A program made the position numbers and the translations under genes. Of a DNA stretch of 64,000 nucleotides, positions 11,452 to 23,047 are shown piece after piece. The notes under the pieces are model-generated. The model was not told the DNA's origin. It saw nothing but the letters and a program-made list of their open reading frames with translations, and ran no database searches. The stretch is from Elsinoe arachidis (Eukaryota; Ascomycota; Dothideomycetes; Myriangiales; Elsinoaceae): NCBI GenBank assembly GCA_013372555.1, contig JAAPAX010000001.1:2046001-2110000 (forward strand). The letters run 5' to 3'. Position 1 is the stretch's first letter, and each line of letters starts with the position of its first letter.

Positions 11452-12047
11452 CCACCTTTATAGTTGTTAATTGCAGAGCTCAGACATGTCTCGCCGCCTT
11501 GAGCTCCATCCGCTGTGGCGCGAGCTCGGACGCTGCATCAGGCGGCAACGGGCATCAGCGTGCGAGTGCCTGAAAGTTTCATCAATCAACATCACCAAGT
11601 CACACAGTCATGCGTTGTATCATTGCTTGCAGCTTATGCGCTTGCAGCTGCAATTTGAATGGGGCGTGGCACCTCAATGTTGATGATTGAGAAGCGGAAA
11701 CATTAAGGCCGCGCTGAATTCTCCCACAGCTTCCCATGGAGCCCTTGCAAAGATTAGATAACAGAGCTCGAAATTGCCGTCAGGTATCTCTTGAATCCAT
11801 GCGACATCACTCACGGGTATGTACACTTAGCGATGACAGAAGGTCTCTGAGACTGGGCGGCAAAGCATGAAGTATCAACGAGGTTGGTCCATTCAGGCCA
11901 AAGTATGTACGAAAGAAGCAAAGCAAGAAACTATGCAAATATATACAAGAAATGCTCATCCATAGTCAAACCGTCGCCGAACCCATGCAGTCATCACTCC
12001 TGAGCCATACCAGCACTGCCGTCAATCCTTCCACCATCGCCATCCGC
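11452..12047. other. Intergenic between DUF4246 and GH16 genes
   Basis: Holds the promoter of the DUF4246 gene and the 3' end of the GH16 gene. I see no open frame of substance, repeat or RNA gene. Confidence 0.5.
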
Positions 12048-12984
12048 CTACGAGTTGTATACAGCAACATAGTCGACATACATGGGCCTGTTTGGCACCG
12101 TCGCAACGACCGGTGTAGCAGCCTTGTACTGATTGTTCGGGAACGCACCACCGATCGCCAAGTTGAGAAGGACAAAGTGGCCATGCTGCACAGCTTGAGC
12201 CCAAGTGGAAGCTCCGATGGTGTTCTCAGTGACAGTGTGGTAGAGTTGGCCGTCGACGAACCACCTGGCGACTTCAGGGGTGACAGTGCGGTCGACCTCG
12301 AGGGTGTATTCGTGCCAGTTGCCCTGGCAGGCAGTGCCGGGGCAGGCGCGGTTGTTGGGTAGACCGTCGGTCTCCTTGCATGGTCCGCCCGGGTTGACGC
12401 CGCAGTGCATCACGCCCCAGACGCTGTTGATGCCGTTAACCTGCAGATTGTCAGCGTGGCTGTCAGGATGGGTAGCTTTTGTGAAATCTCACGTTCTCCA
12501 TGATGTCAAACTCGCCGACCGAGGGCCAATTCTGGTAGTTACCACGGTAGTTGCCACCCAGAGTCCAGAAGGCAGGCCAGTAGCCAAGAGCTTCCTGGCC
12601 TCCGACATTTGGCATAATGATGCGGGCTTGGATGCGCATCTTGCGACCTTCCTGAGCCATGAAGTCGGTGCGTTGGGTTTCAATGCGGGCAGAGGTCCAT
12701 CGGCCACTAGAGTCCTTCAAGGGCATGATCTGGAGTACGCCGTCACCAGTGAGCTTGATGTTGTTGACGCTGTTGGTGTAGGTCTGGATCTCTCCGGTCC
12801 CCCAGTTGGCTGGGCCGCCTGGGTAGGATGTGCCGACATCTACGAGCCAGTTGTTGCTGTTGGGAAGGGAGTTGGCGGCGCCGTTGAAGTCGTCGGCCCA
12901 AGTGAGAGTGAAGCCGGAGATGGATGGGGCTGCAAGAGCAGGAGCTGCCGCAGCGAGAAGGGTAATGAGCTTCTGGGAGAACAT
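12048..12984 (-). CDS. Secreted GH16 beta-glucanase
   Basis: Two exons, 12984-12493 and 12440-12048, give 294 residues. The 52-nt intron (12441-12492) has donor GTGAGA, branch CTGAC and acceptor TGCAG. The frame is open further upstream to 13092, but the Met at 12984 starts a good signal peptide (MFSQKLITLLAAAAPALAA), so it is taken as the start. The GH16 catalytic signature ExDxxE is GEFDIMEN, with Glu158 as nucleophile, Asp160, and Glu163 as acid/base; the intron falls directly after it. The C-terminal half carries WHEYTLEVD and the final beta strand YVDYVAVYNS. The fold is a concanavalin-like jelly roll acting on beta-1,3 or mixed-linkage glucans outside the cell. No CBM or GPI signal is present. 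The exact substrate cannot be read from sequence. Confidence 0.93.
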
Positions 12985-14439
12985 TGTGAGGATAGGAAAG
13001 GTAGAGAAGTGATGGTTTGGAATGTCTCTTCTTGTACGAGATGTCCTCGAGAGGAGATGTCTGAGGATCTGGATTGCTGCTGGATTGAACACCTACCTCA
13101 GTGGCGTGACGATTGACTTTATACCTTCAGCCTCCCCCATGGGGATCCCACGAGATCTCAGGTATGTTTCGTCGGCGTCTGATGTGACAGAGTCTTCAGT
13201 ATTGGCGGACCATACTGGTCCCAGCGCTATACCGGACCCATCACATTCTCCAAAGTCAGATGCAACCTCACCACGCGTGTTTGATGCATTTCGCACCTCG
13301 CTTGGGGATGGTGTGGTCGCTGGTGCCCTTCGCTTCCACCAAGACAGCACAAGCGAAGGTCAGCATCCCACAAGTCGTCCGTGATGCCAGAGGGCTCACT
13401 CAATGTGTGAGTGGTTCAGACGATAACCGAGCAGGTATGTGGAGGAGATTAAAATGAGGCCAAGAGGGGAGGGAACGCTATCATCGAGTCTAGTACCAAA
13501 TGGATGAAGTGCGCGCGTGCCCTGAAGTGTTTCAAGCTGCGGGGCAAGTTCGGGGGTGGCGTCCGAGGCGTGATTTTTTGGCCTTCCAGAAGCCAGACGA
13601 AGCCAGTTGGAAGCTCGCGGTATTGGCATCAATCATTCTGCGACCCGTGGAAACCATCACCTGATAGCGCCACCATTAGTTTTTGCTGCTAGCGGTCTTT
13701 GGTGAAAGTGTCCCGTGCGCATCCTGTTCAGACTTCACACCAAGCGTCAGACCAATCTTGGACGATAGTTTGACGCCGCCGACGATGTCCGTCATCGGCT
13801 TGCCTTCTACCTCACCGCCGTGGCTTCTAGAAGGCTGCATGAGATCGGAAATCGTAACGGCATGACTCCGTCCGCGGGGATAGCATGTCACGCTTGGGTC
13901 TACCACCTCGTTGCTATTGGTGGCTTTCGTACGATGGCAAGGGCCTCATCCAGGAACCAGCTTCGAGAACGGAGCTAGAAGCATCACACGACGCTAGAAG
14001 GACAATAGAACAAGGCTATGGACATTGACCACTTGTCAGGGGCGGCATCCTCGGATACCCCGCGTACTCCATCGCTGCAGGTTGACCAATATTGTCCCCC
14101 TGTCCATCTTCATCTCATTTCCCGCCAAGGGGAGCTAGATGGGATCACAATGGTATCAGCACGGGCCCATACAAAGTCGTCTCTGCCCTTACCCAAACAA
14201 GACAAGCTTCTGATAGCAAGCGCAAGCACTACCAGCCGTGAGATGCTAACATGACTTCAACACAACAACCTCGGCGGAGAAACATGGTGTCAGACCAGCA
14301 AGGCAAGCGTGGCTGTAAGATCGCGTCGATTTGTGTTGAACAACTTCATTTTGATATTGCTCAACGTTTTTGCATAGTGAAGTCCTTGATAGCAGTCCTG
14401 CAATCTGTCAAAGATGACGCGTGCTAAGTCTCAACACCA
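12985..14439. other. Intergenic, no supported gene
   Basis: About 1.45 kb between the GH16 promoter and the 3' end of the SDR gene. Short open frames occur on both strands (for example 13676-13906 minus, 76 codons), but none has a recognisable motif, signal peptide or splice-linked extension. No repeat or RNA gene was seen. Confidence 0.45.
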
Positions 14440-15345
14440 TCATGGCTTCTTGTAGCCATCGACGTCAGTGCTGTTGCTCAGCTTCTCAAACTTCTTGACA
14501 TTCTTGCTGTAAGTGTCCAGCTTGGTCTCCATGGCTGCGTAGGCATCGGTACCGATCACGCAGCGCAAAGGTGGATCCTTCATGGTCGCCAGCTCGTACA
14601 TGGCGTTGGCGCCCTTGGCGGGATCTCCAGCTTGTGTACCGTTACGCTTCTGCGCGTTGCTCTTCGGGTCGATGTGACTGTATGCAGAGGTCTCGACCTC
14701 GCCAAAGTCCATGCTCCTACCAGACCAATCTGTTCTGAATCCTCCAGGCTCGACAAGCTGGACGTGGATGTTCCACTCTGGGCGTAACTACAGGACGCGT
14801 CAGGGGTATCATCAAAGACATAACGCCACCGCCGATCTTACCTCATGAGACAAGGCTTCGGTGAAGCCCTCGACGGCCCACTTGCTGGCACAGTAGGCGC
14901 TAAATGAAGGCACACCCCGCTGACCCCCAATCGATGTGACCTGCTGGATCAAGCCACCTGGCGGGGAATTCTTCTCTCGCATGACCTCGAGGGCCTTGCG
15001 CGTGACATCCAATAGACCGAAGAAGTTGACATCCATCTGGAAGCGAATCTGCTTGTCTGACAGGGTCTCGAAGGGTCCGCTTAATCCGTAACCAGCATTG
15101 TTCACTACCACGTCGATGCGATTAAAGTGAGACAGGGCTTTGGCGAACGCGGCGTTGATGGAGTCCTTGCTCGTGACATCCAGGTCCACGGCGAGGAAGT
15201 TTTCGTGCTTTGCGTCTGGGAACGAGAGCTTGGAGGAATTGCGTGCCGTGGCGACTGCAAAATCTCCTTCCTTGAGGACTTTCTTGACCAATTCGTAGCC
15301 AAAGCCTGTGCTTGTGCCAGTGATGAAGAACACTCTTGGAGCCAT
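14440..15345 (-). CDS. Classical short-chain dehydrogenase/reductase (SDR)
   Basis: Two exons, 15345-14842 and 14787-14440, give 283 residues, the usual SDR length. The 54-nt intron (14788-14841) runs GTAAGA to TGTAG with a CTGAC branch site. The Rossmann cofactor motif TGTSTGFG is at residues 9-16, NNAG at 82-85, the catalytic Ser at 138 and YxxxK at Tyr151/Lys155. After the intron comes VEPGGFRTDWSGRS, the PG motif region of classical SDRs. The arginine after the first beta strand (TARN) suggests NADP(H) preference. No targeting signal is seen. The protein resembles the large fungal group of retinol-dehydrogenase-like or ketoreductase SDRs; the substrate is unknown. Confidence 0.9.
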
Positions 15346-16357
15346 GATCGTCGATGTGCCTGAAGATCAAGTCGTTCTTGGTGCCTTCTTTGCAGCTGAG
15401 ATCGATAAGGTTATCGTGATGTGATGCAGAAGAGGCTTCTTGGCTGATGATCTGCGATAGCGTCCCAACGACAAGTGCTAATGTTGCGAGTGTTATACTG
15501 TAGCCAGGCCGACGTCCTGTACTTTTACAGCTTGTTCTGACAATGGAAGATTTTGAAGAGATAATGAAATTGCGCAGTATATGGACTTGATGGATGTACG
15601 GCTCTGTCATGACGTACTCGCATCTCGACTCCGGCGAATCGATCTGCATTTCGTCATGCCCCACTGCGACCATCAACAGTCAGCATGATTGCTGGCGAAA
15701 TGCTGGAGAAAGTGAAGATGGATCAAATACATGGACCAGGAGACGTGAGAGATGCTGCGCAACGGAGTCCCATCTCGACTCGATCAGCGCAGCAGTGACC
15801 GACCACAGCAGAGCTACCCCTGGCGATTGTGGCAGTCCGGAATCAAAGCGCCATCGCAGGGTACCCACTGCACAAGCTTCTCGATCGAAGCGCACGGCGG
15901 TACAACAGCTTTCAAGACGTGTGCTCTGGGTACGGCACAGGCAGGATAGTCGCCCATCAAGAAAATGATGATGAACAAGAAGACGCAAGTACGAAGGAGG
16001 TTCGTCGCCGGCTAAACACGCGTCTCGTTCGCCGAGTCAAACACGAGCGTGTCCAGCACTTGGCAGCACGGTCGGAACCCAGCGGCTCCTCATTCATGAG
16101 CCGAGCGACGGGCCCACCGGGACTTGTTTCGTTTGCAGATCCGGAGACCTGTCAAGCTCCTCTGCCGCAGGGGAGCCATGACTGCAATCTCATCTGACAC
16201 GGGGACTTAACATTGCAAGGAGTGACGGTCGAGCTTTTCCCCGGGCGACACACCCACACATGGCCAAAGCCGCGAAGCATGAAGCCCTTGGTCATACGAC
16301 AGCATCAAAACGGTCTGAAAGCTCCATGATGTTCAAGGCACTTTCATTCTTCAACAA
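15346..16357. other. Intergenic, no supported gene
   Basis: About 1 kb between the SDR promoter and the GH43 stop codon. Overlapping open frames on both strands lack any motif and none extends across plausible splice sites. Nothing else seen. Confidence 0.45.
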
Positions 16358-17911
16358 CTACTCAATAACCTCCAACTCAAACCTCCCTACACGCACCGAC
16401 CCCCCCAGCGTCGCCTCCGCAAAATTGAACAACGCAAACCTATACCCCAAGAAATACGGCCAATTCGGCTGCAACACCAGCTCCTCCCCTAGCGCCTCCC
16501 ACACCTCTCCATCAGCGCTATACTCCATCTGCGCAACCCCAGCCGCTCCTGGCGTGACATCAACAGTCGCCCGCAACCACACCACTGGCCCAGCCAGGCT
16601 TCGAGCCTCTATAATGGTGCCATTGCTTTGTGTCTCCCATGTATTTGTGGTCAAGTTCAGGCCATTGACCATGCCGATCTCGAAGCCAGATGGGGTATTC
16701 TGTACTTGTAGGAGAGCGGAACGGTCTCGGACGACGCCTAGACCGGCTCGGTCCCCGACTTCCATGTTCGTGGCGTTGAGCTGGATGGTGGCGCGTGATT
16801 TGGGGCCGATGACGCGGCGGGTGAGGGTGTTTCTGGCTTTGTAGTAGTCGTTTGTGATGGTGACGGTGGAGAGGGCGAGGCCGTTGCCGGTGGTGAAGGC
16901 GGTGGTGTCTGGGTTGTGACTCCATTCCCATTGCTGGGAGAGGGAGGAGCTGCTGAATGTGTCTAATCCGGTATGTGCGGCTACGGGAACGGTTGGGAGT
17001 GGGTTGGTGTATGCTTTGCCCCAAGCTCCGTTGACCAGCTGCACTGTCGGCCAGCCGTCCTCGAAGCTGACCGGGGCCAATACTGGTGTTCTACCCATGG
17101 GGTAGCTGTCGATGAAAGCCATGTAGAACCATCGTCCGTCTGGGGTATCCACTAGACCTCCTTGATGTGGCCAGCCCGAGCTCGGAATGGGGCTGGGCAC
17201 ATTTACCACGACTTCTTTGATCTCGTAAGGTCCCCAGGGATTGTTCGAACGTAGGATGTACTGAGCATTCGCTGGTCGGGTGACGAAGATGTAATAGTAG
17301 TTGTCGATCTTGTAGAACCTCGATCCTTCAAGCGTGCCGATGTCTGCTGGAGTCTGGAAAACTTGTTGCTTCTTCACTTCCTTTCCATCGGTGGAGAGCT
17401 CGGCAACACTGAGTTGTGTATTTCCGTATGCGACGTACATGGTGTCATTCTCATCGATGAGTAGACCCGCATCGTAGTAGCAAGTAGCAATCTCGGACAA
17501 CCTCGTCCATGGGCCTTCGGCGGTGGGGGCGGTGTAAATGTAGGTCCGAGCAAAGTCGATGCAGCCGACCCAGTAGAATAGTCCTGTGCTGGTCCGGTAG
17601 CCTATTGATGATGCCCAGATGCCATCTACATAGGCTGTACCATCCTCCATCGAGTACTTGGACCCGAAGTCGAGGGTCGGTACCGAATGAGCTATATACT
17701 CCCAGTTGACCAGATCCTTCGAAGCAAGCAGGGGAGCGCCAGGAGAGTGATGAAAGGTCGAGGCTGAATAATAGTAGGTGTCGTTGACTCGAATGACATC
17801 AAGGTCTGGTAGGTCCTCCCATAGCACAGGGTTGGTGTATGCCTGGCCATAGGTGAAGAGTAGGCAGAAGACTGCCAGATAGCAGCTGTAGAAAAACATT
17901 GTGACTGACAA
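16358..17911 (-). CDS. Secreted GH43 beta-xylosidase / arabinofuranosidase-like enzyme
   Basis: A single exon of 517 residues. Two possible starts, Met at 17911 or 17899, both give an N-terminal signal peptide (hydrophobic core FFYSCYLAVFCLLF, cleavage near YGQA). The five-bladed propeller of GH43 follows: AYTNPVLWEDLPDLDVIRV contains the general base Asp (36 or 38), Asp147 in YYDAGLL is the likely pKa modulator, and Glu195 in GTLEGSRFY the general acid. From about residue 325 a C-terminal concanavalin-like beta-sandwich follows, as in GH43 beta-xylosidases of the two-domain type. It would release xylose or arabinose from plant hemicellulose outside the cell. N-glycosylation sequons are present in the C-terminal domain. 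With the GH16 gene nearby it gives the left arm a secreted-carbohydrase flavour, though the genes are not co-oriented as a cluster. Confidence 0.93.
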   Translation of the reverse strand: MSVTMFFYSCYLAVFCLLFTYGQAYTNPVLWEDLPDLDVIRVNDTYYYSASTFHHSPGAPLLASKDLVNWEYIAHSVPTLDFGSKYSMEDGTAYVDGIWASSIGYRTSTGLFYWVGCIDFARTYIYTAPTAEGPWTRLSEIATCYYDAGLLIDENDTMYVAYGNTQLSVAELSTDGKEVKKQQVFQTPADIGTLEGSRFYKIDNYYYIFVTRPANAQYILRSNNPWGPYEIKEVVVNVPSPIPSSGWPHQGGLVDTPDGRWFYMAFIDSYPMGRTPVLAPVSFEDGWPTVQLVNGAWGKAYTNPLPTVPVAAHTGLDTFSSSSLSQQWEWSHNPDTTAFTTGNGLALSTVTITNDYYKARNTLTRRVIGPKSRATIQLNATNMEVGDRAGLGVVRDRSALLQVQNTPSGFEIGMVNGLNLTTNTWETQSNGTIIEARSLAGPVVWLRATVDVTPGAAGVAQMEYSADGEVWEALGEELVLQPNWPYFLGYRFALFNFAEATLGGSVRVGRFELEVIE

Positions 17912-18737
17912 GATAGAAACCTACGAACTACGATTGAAAGGACATTCGTCCAGCATATGTAGGAAGGGAGTAATTTAGTGGCGATGAGGAACCATCACTT
18001 ACAGAACAGCACAGTGTCATGTACATCGTTACCTCCAAGGGCTCCCGGTGGGTGATGAAGGAGCCACAGAGTGAAAGATCGGCTGCGCTGCCGTCCTGGG
18101 GTGCAGAAGGGCCGATTATAAGTGTGGCCAGGAGTACCGACCTGGGGAACGAGTCGTTCTGAAACTACCCCGGTGGGCAATGAGGGGCCCCGTAGTTGAC
18201 CAGGAGCATTGCGATTGCCTCAACTGGTAGGTTTGTACAGCGGATAAAAGAGGAGATCGGCCTGCAATACGGCCTGGCTAAATTGCGAAACAGTTCCCTC
18301 AGTCGAACATACTGAAGCTGAGCAATTAGATGTTATATTCGGTTTGCAAACAAGTTAAGATCATGGATAGAGTCTTGAGATTCTGGAATTCACTGTCAAT
18401 GTCGTTCAATGCAAGATGTAGAAAGTCGAGGTCGAATCAAGGTTGTGATGCATCTCATCATGTCAGCCGAGGTTCACAGATTGACAGGCTTCGAGAAGAC
18501 CGCTTCTCATCATTTCGAGCTATTATGTACTATTTACTCATTGCAATTCCATCGAAACTTTGAATTTCGAGACAATCTCAGAGGATAATCGGAAATGTCA
18601 ATGGCACTCCCCATTGCTGCGGCGTGAGGTGTGATTGCCCTGGGGTCTCCATCCGGCATCGCGGCGGCACCCGACCAACCACCAGTCCACGAGACCAGAG
18701 ACGGTCCTGGCCGATATCTCTGGAGAAATCTATCAGA
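17912..18737. other. Intergenic: divergent promoter of GH43 and Swi5 genes
   Basis: About 0.8 kb between two divergent start codons. Only short open frames without motifs are present. No repeat or RNA gene seen. Confidence 0.45.
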
Positions 18738-19082
18738 ATGTCCGAAGAAGTCCACGACCTCGACCACGAGCTGAACCGCCTGACTGCCGAACGCGACGAC
18801 TTGGTCCGCCGCATCCTGGTCACCGAAAGCAATGAGTTGAATACTTCCGCACCCAAATCCACAACACAGTCTGATACACGTGCTCCAGTGAGCATCACAG
18901 ACGAGCAAGTCCAAGAAGCGCTCACCCGAGCTCGTAAAGCTCGAGCGGATAACGTGAAGCTTCTCGGGCGGTACAACGACATCAAGGATGTTGCCCAGGG
19001 ACTGATCGGCATGATTGCTGAGCAGAGAAGTTGTAGGGTCAAAGAGGTCATGGAGGAGCTGGGCATTGACGAAGGAGGTTGA
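18738..19082 (+). CDS. swi5: Swi5 / Sae3 family DNA recombination mediator
   Basis: A single exon of 114 residues. The ATG at 18738 starts a coiled-coil helix (EEVHDLDHELNRLTAERDDLVRRIL); the frame extends upstream but without conserved sequence. The C-terminal half carries the Swi5 hallmark, KLLGRYNDIKDVAQGLIGMI, followed by AEQRSCRVKEVMEELGI. Swi5 is a small coiled-coil protein that works with Sfr1 to load and stabilise Rad51 and Dmc1 on single-stranded DNA during recombination, in the nucleus. S. pombe Swi5 is 85 residues; this one adds a Ser/Thr-rich linker of about 25 residues between the N-terminal helix and the conserved domain. The tail ends just after the conserved domain, as expected. 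Confidence 0.88.
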   Translation: MSEEVHDLDHELNRLTAERDDLVRRILVTESNELNTSAPKSTTQSDTRAPVSITDEQVQEALTRARKARADNVKLLGRYNDIKDVAQGLIGMIAEQRSCRVKEVMEELGIDEGG

Positions 19083-19269
19083 AAGGCGAAATGAGATATG
19101 ATTACTACGCTATTGCTAGTCCTACAGCCCGCCCTGATGCCGAGTTGGCAGCGGCATACGTATGTAAGTGGGTATCATTTTGATGCGACTCTCTTCTGAT
19201 TCTGCTTCATACTGATATTGTCCCCAGGTCGGCCAGGAAGTCTTGGAACGTCGCCACCTCATTCACTTC

Positions 19270-20661
19270 TCAGACGACACCGACTGCGTTCTTTGAGACA
19301 GGCGCAGGCTCGGGCGAACCCACAGTGAGCCAGTGGAGGATAAGGACTGCCCATGTCACTGAGACAGTCAGTAAAGTCTGATGCATAGCGATCGTCGACT
19401 CACCATCGACAGTGCAAAACGTCAAACAAATCCAAGCCCTCTCCCTACCTCCCTGATATGCCAAGAAACCCAGGTTGGCCATGGTGGGAATGATGACCAA
19501 CACGGTACCGATGGTGGATTTGAGAATCAACTTGTCAATCCAATTTGCATTCCTCGATATAATCACGTCTCTGGGACGATACGACTCCTTCTCAGTGTCA
19601 CATGTCTGCTGGCGCTCAATAATGTTGGTGATTCTGGTAGTACCAACCCCCTTCAAGCTATCAGCATCTGCGGTGCTGATGATGTCGGATCTCCTGTGGA
19701 AGGCCGTGTTGATGGCATTGCTTTCGGAGATGCTGCCAGGAGATGGAGTGGCTGATGAGAGAGAAATTCGTCGATGGACCATGATGCCGCTCGAGCTGCC
19801 TCCTGACACAGTTCGGTTACGAGCAAGGGGACGGAGTAGCCAGATGAACACGCCAGTGAGGGCAGCATTGATAACAATGTCTGCGGCGATGATAGATCCG
19901 GAAATAGCGACTGGAAGGCCGATGCGACAGATCCCGTCGATGCTACTGACCTCTGCGATCGGCCAAATCATGGCCGCAACCATGATACTGCCGAAACCGC
20001 AGATAATGGCTGCAAGGAGAACAATGTAGATCCTGTCGTGGCGTCTGGAGAACTTGTGTGCCCGGATGGCGTGTGCCCGCTCGATTAGAAACAGCTGTAT
20101 GAATCCTTTGCTCATGAAGTAGAATATGACACAACAATAGACGGCGGCATTGCAAGCTCCGACATCGTTAATGTTGAGACCAGTCTGCAAGAGAGCAGCG
20201 CTGAAGACAAAGGCGGCGCTCATAAAGTATAGGGCGAGGACGAGCGAGTTGATGAAGGTGATTCTGCGAAAGCTAGCGGAAGACAGATGCCTGATACGCG
20301 ATCCTGGTGGATGTCAGAGGGTGGAATTTGTCTGCTCAAGTGACAATCGCTCACCAAAGACTCCACCCAAGATTAGCGTGCAGACATGGGAGATTGCGGT
20401 ATAGATGGCGCGATCAGGCGATACCATCTTCTCTGCTGCTTGTCGGGTCCAGTAGTGTGGGATGTGGTCGTAGACGCTCTTAGCGACAATGGAAGTGGCG
20501 ACGATCGCGGCAGAAGCTCGCAGGACATACCAGGATGCGACAAGACAGTAGACGAAAACAAGTCTCATGCTCAAGAATATCCTGAGATTAGCATCGACCA
20601 GGATAGCTGGACGGCGGACACAGGTGGAAGGAATGATTGGGAGTAATGTGCAGACAGGCAT
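19270..20661 (-). CDS. Fungal multi-pass integral membrane protein, unassigned
   Basis: Three exons, 20661-20355, 20303-19404 and 19358-19270, give 431 residues. Intron 1 (20304-20354) is GTGAGC...CACCAG. Intron 2 (19359-19403, 45 nt) is in frame and stop-free, but has GTGAGT, TACTGAC and CTCAG. Removing it joins FCTVD to VTWAVLILHWLT, a common ending in fungal seven-helix-like membrane proteins. About seven hydrophobic segments are seen, with a Ser-rich cytosolic loop (residues near RTVSGGSSSG to RHRRSDII) between segments 5 and 6. That layout is GPCR-like, but I recognise no diagnostic receptor motif. The N-terminus is uncertain: the region near 20590 resembles an intron acceptor, so a further upstream exon is possible. 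Function is unknown. Confidence 0.72.
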
Positions 20662-21262
20662 TTTGGCTGCGACAGAGAACGAACGTGCGGGCTGATGTAA
20701 AGACCTACAGGAGGAAGGAGCGTGATGAACAAAGACAACATACGATGGCAGGCTCGGGATAATGAAGGCACCGCGTTCTGATCACAGCCATCTTCTAAGG
20801 TGATTGAAGATCGGGTATAGCACAGATACGAATATCCCATCGTTGACAGTCCCAGGAGGGAGGTGAGGCTTGTGGTCTAGACATTTGGTCAAGATTGGCG
20901 TGTGGTCGTGGCAGACCCGACGGTCTGGTTCAGTGTGGGCCGAGATGGGATATTTATAATATTGATAGGTCCATTGACAAGGTACAAGATTCTGGTGCAC
21001 CAATCTCGCTTGGACTTGTACGGTGCAACATTCCCTCGGTACTGCTCTGCAACTACCCGAAGTAGATGATGTGACTCTGTCGGTGAGCAGGCACGCAGAA
21101 GGTGTGGCAGCACAATGACAGCGGAGGCGGAGAGGTCATGCTTTGGTCGGGTGTGCCATTCACATTCCCCGGCAAGCTATCTGTGTGTCCCAGGACTTCT
21201 GAGATGGCAAGATTCGCGCGACCGCCCGGATGGAGATGTTGATGGCGCTGATAAAGGCCTCC
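20662..21262. other. Intergenic between membrane-protein gene and RPA49
   Basis: About 0.6 kb with the promoter of the membrane-protein gene and the 3' end of RPA49. It might hold an extra first exon of the membrane-protein gene. Nothing else seen. Confidence 0.4.
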
Positions 21263-22695
21263 TCAACGTCGACGTGGCGGATTCCTCGTCTTGGGAAATT
21301 CCAAGGGAATCTTGAGGACGGCCACCTTTCGTTGTGCTGCTTGCGCCTTATTCGAGATTTTGAACTCTGGGTACTCTTTCTCCGTGGGAGCTCGTATCTT
21401 GCATCCTAGTTCGCTGAAATACTGTGACATCCTGCATCTTGTCAGCCGCGGCTTGAACAACTCCACTTTGTGTTACCCACTGTTTGTTCTCCATCTGCAG
21501 ATCCTCCCGCAGGTCATGCGTGTCCGTTCGTTGGCCGTCAATGTACAGTGAAATGGCAGCAATGTGCGTCATGAGATTGTCGACTTGCCATTTGTTCAAT
21601 TCGCTGTCGGCGGTCAGTCAAGGCCCCCCATATTGCGGGACTGTTGGTATGCTCACCCTCCTTGAGCGAATTTGCGTCGCACATTGTCCACCAGCGTCTC
21701 CGGCCAGCTCGATAGCTGACTTTTGAGCTGGTCATTCTGTGGGACTTTTCTACCACTCCTGCCGGGCTTCAATACTCCAACAAACTCGAGTAAGAGCAGA
21801 AGGTATTTGAGTGCTTTGAGCATCTGAATGTTGTCTTTGGCCACCACCTTTTGTAATCGATGTGCCACGAAGCGCGAACTAAGTTGCACCTCTGTCCCAG
21901 CCTTGACCTTGTCCTGCCAATCTTTCACGGTTAGGCTCCTCAGGTCTCCAGGGTGAATGAGCTGCGTGATTGGGTAGACCTTCTCAGGGCTCTCCGCTTC
22001 AAGATTTGGCTTCGGTATAGGCTTCGCTTTCAGAATCTCGTCATCTCGTTCTGACTTCGCGGGCACAGCAGCAGCCGCATCGCCAACCTCACCCAGGATT
22101 GCCTGTTCGACGCCCTTTGCTGAGTCACCAGTGATGGCGTTGACCGTCTTTGATGCAATGGCTTTCTTAGCCTTCTTCGTACCGAATTCAAGACCAAGCT
22201 CTTCTCTCTGCTTTAGCCTACTTCGGGCCGCGCTCTCGTTCTGTGCTTGGACTTCGGCCGCCTCGGAGCGTAGCGTGCTGCGAATGGATGCAGCGTGAGC
22301 GGGCAGGAGTCGGACGACCTTCTCAGCAGGGTCATAGACGCCAATGTAGTGTGCAAGAGCCCCATCATCATTGGTACGCGCGGCGTAGTCTAGCAGAGGA
22401 TGTTCGGAGGTCTGGAGGAGGAGTGATTGGGAGTGAGGTGATGTAGTAGAGTCATGGCTGTACGCGTCGAAGGACAGCGGCTTCAATTGTATCCCAGCAG
22501 TAGTCGCTACTCAAAGTCAGCGACCATAAATTCAATTTAGCGACCTGCTATTATACCTATCACAGGATGAAGCTTTCCAATGCTTGTGTCGAGCTTCACA
22601 CGAATTTCGCCAGCATCACTATCGGTTGATCTTCTCTTATTGGACTTGACGCCCTCCGTGCTCGCTCTCTTGCGCTTCTTTTCCTTTTCCGCCAT
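21263..22695 (-). CDS. RPA49: RNA polymerase I subunit RPA49 (A49)
   Basis: Four exons, 22695-22557, 22506-21657, 21603-21481 and 21431-21263, give 426 residues. Introns are 50, 53 and 49 nt; the third uses donor GTGGGT, which alone keeps the frame (ENKQ joined to MSQYFSELGCK). The N-terminus is Lys/Arg-rich (MAEKEKKRKRAS, likely nuclear/nucleolar signal), then the dimerisation domain that pairs with RPA34.5, including HYIGVYDPAEKVVRLLPAH. A charged linker follows, then the tandem winged-helix domain (YPITQLIHPGDLRSL to the end), with LYIDG and the conserved GCKIRAPTEKE. A49 aids initiation and elongation by RNA polymerase I in the nucleolus. A copia element sits 74 bp upstream of the start codon, so the promoter or 5' leader is interrupted or displaced. 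Confidence 0.92.
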
Positions 22696-22768
22696 AATTC
22701 GTTGGATTTGTTGTGGTTGTAGCAGCTCGATGGCCAAAAAATTGTCAATCTCCGATTTCCCCACACAA

Positions 22769-22773
22769 AACTT
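22769..22773. repeat. Target-site duplication AACTT, left copy
   Basis: The five bases directly left of the copia 5' LTR are identical to those directly right of the 3' LTR (28138-28142), the duplication length usual for Ty1/copia. Confidence 0.85.
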
Positions 22774-23034
22774 TGTCAACCGAGGTATAGGCTGAGGGCG
22801 CCAAGAAGGACCCTGATTTAGTTCACCTAAGGCTAAACTGAGCACTCTTTAACAGCTTTACTAATTCATGATTAAATTAGGTAGTTCTTGTCTTAATCTG
22901 TTACTATTAAGGAGTTCTATTGATTTAGTTATCTCTTATTTTAATAGGTTAAGTATTTATATAGTTATAGTCTACTAACTTTTAGTAGGTTAGATAGTAA
23001 TTAATTCTTTTTCCTTCCTATATATAAGCTAATA
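22774..23034 (+). repeat. Copia 5' LTR, 261 bp
   Basis: Aligns without gaps to the 3' LTR (offset 5,103). It begins TGTCAACC. Up to about 22,922 it keeps the unmutated state at 16 differing sites; from 22,945 onward it carries the mutated state at 15 sites. See the findings for the mosaic pattern. Confidence 0.93.
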
Positions 23035-23047
23035 GTTATAAGCCTAG
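23035..23047 (+). other. Putative primer-binding site (half tRNA-iMet type)
   Basis: Directly after the 5' LTR the sequence GTTATAAGCCTAG resembles GTTATGAGCCCTG, the complement of the initiator-tRNA anticodon loop region, after RIP-type changes. Copia elements are known to prime from an internally cleaved initiator tRNA. Inference from position and similarity. Confidence 0.4.
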
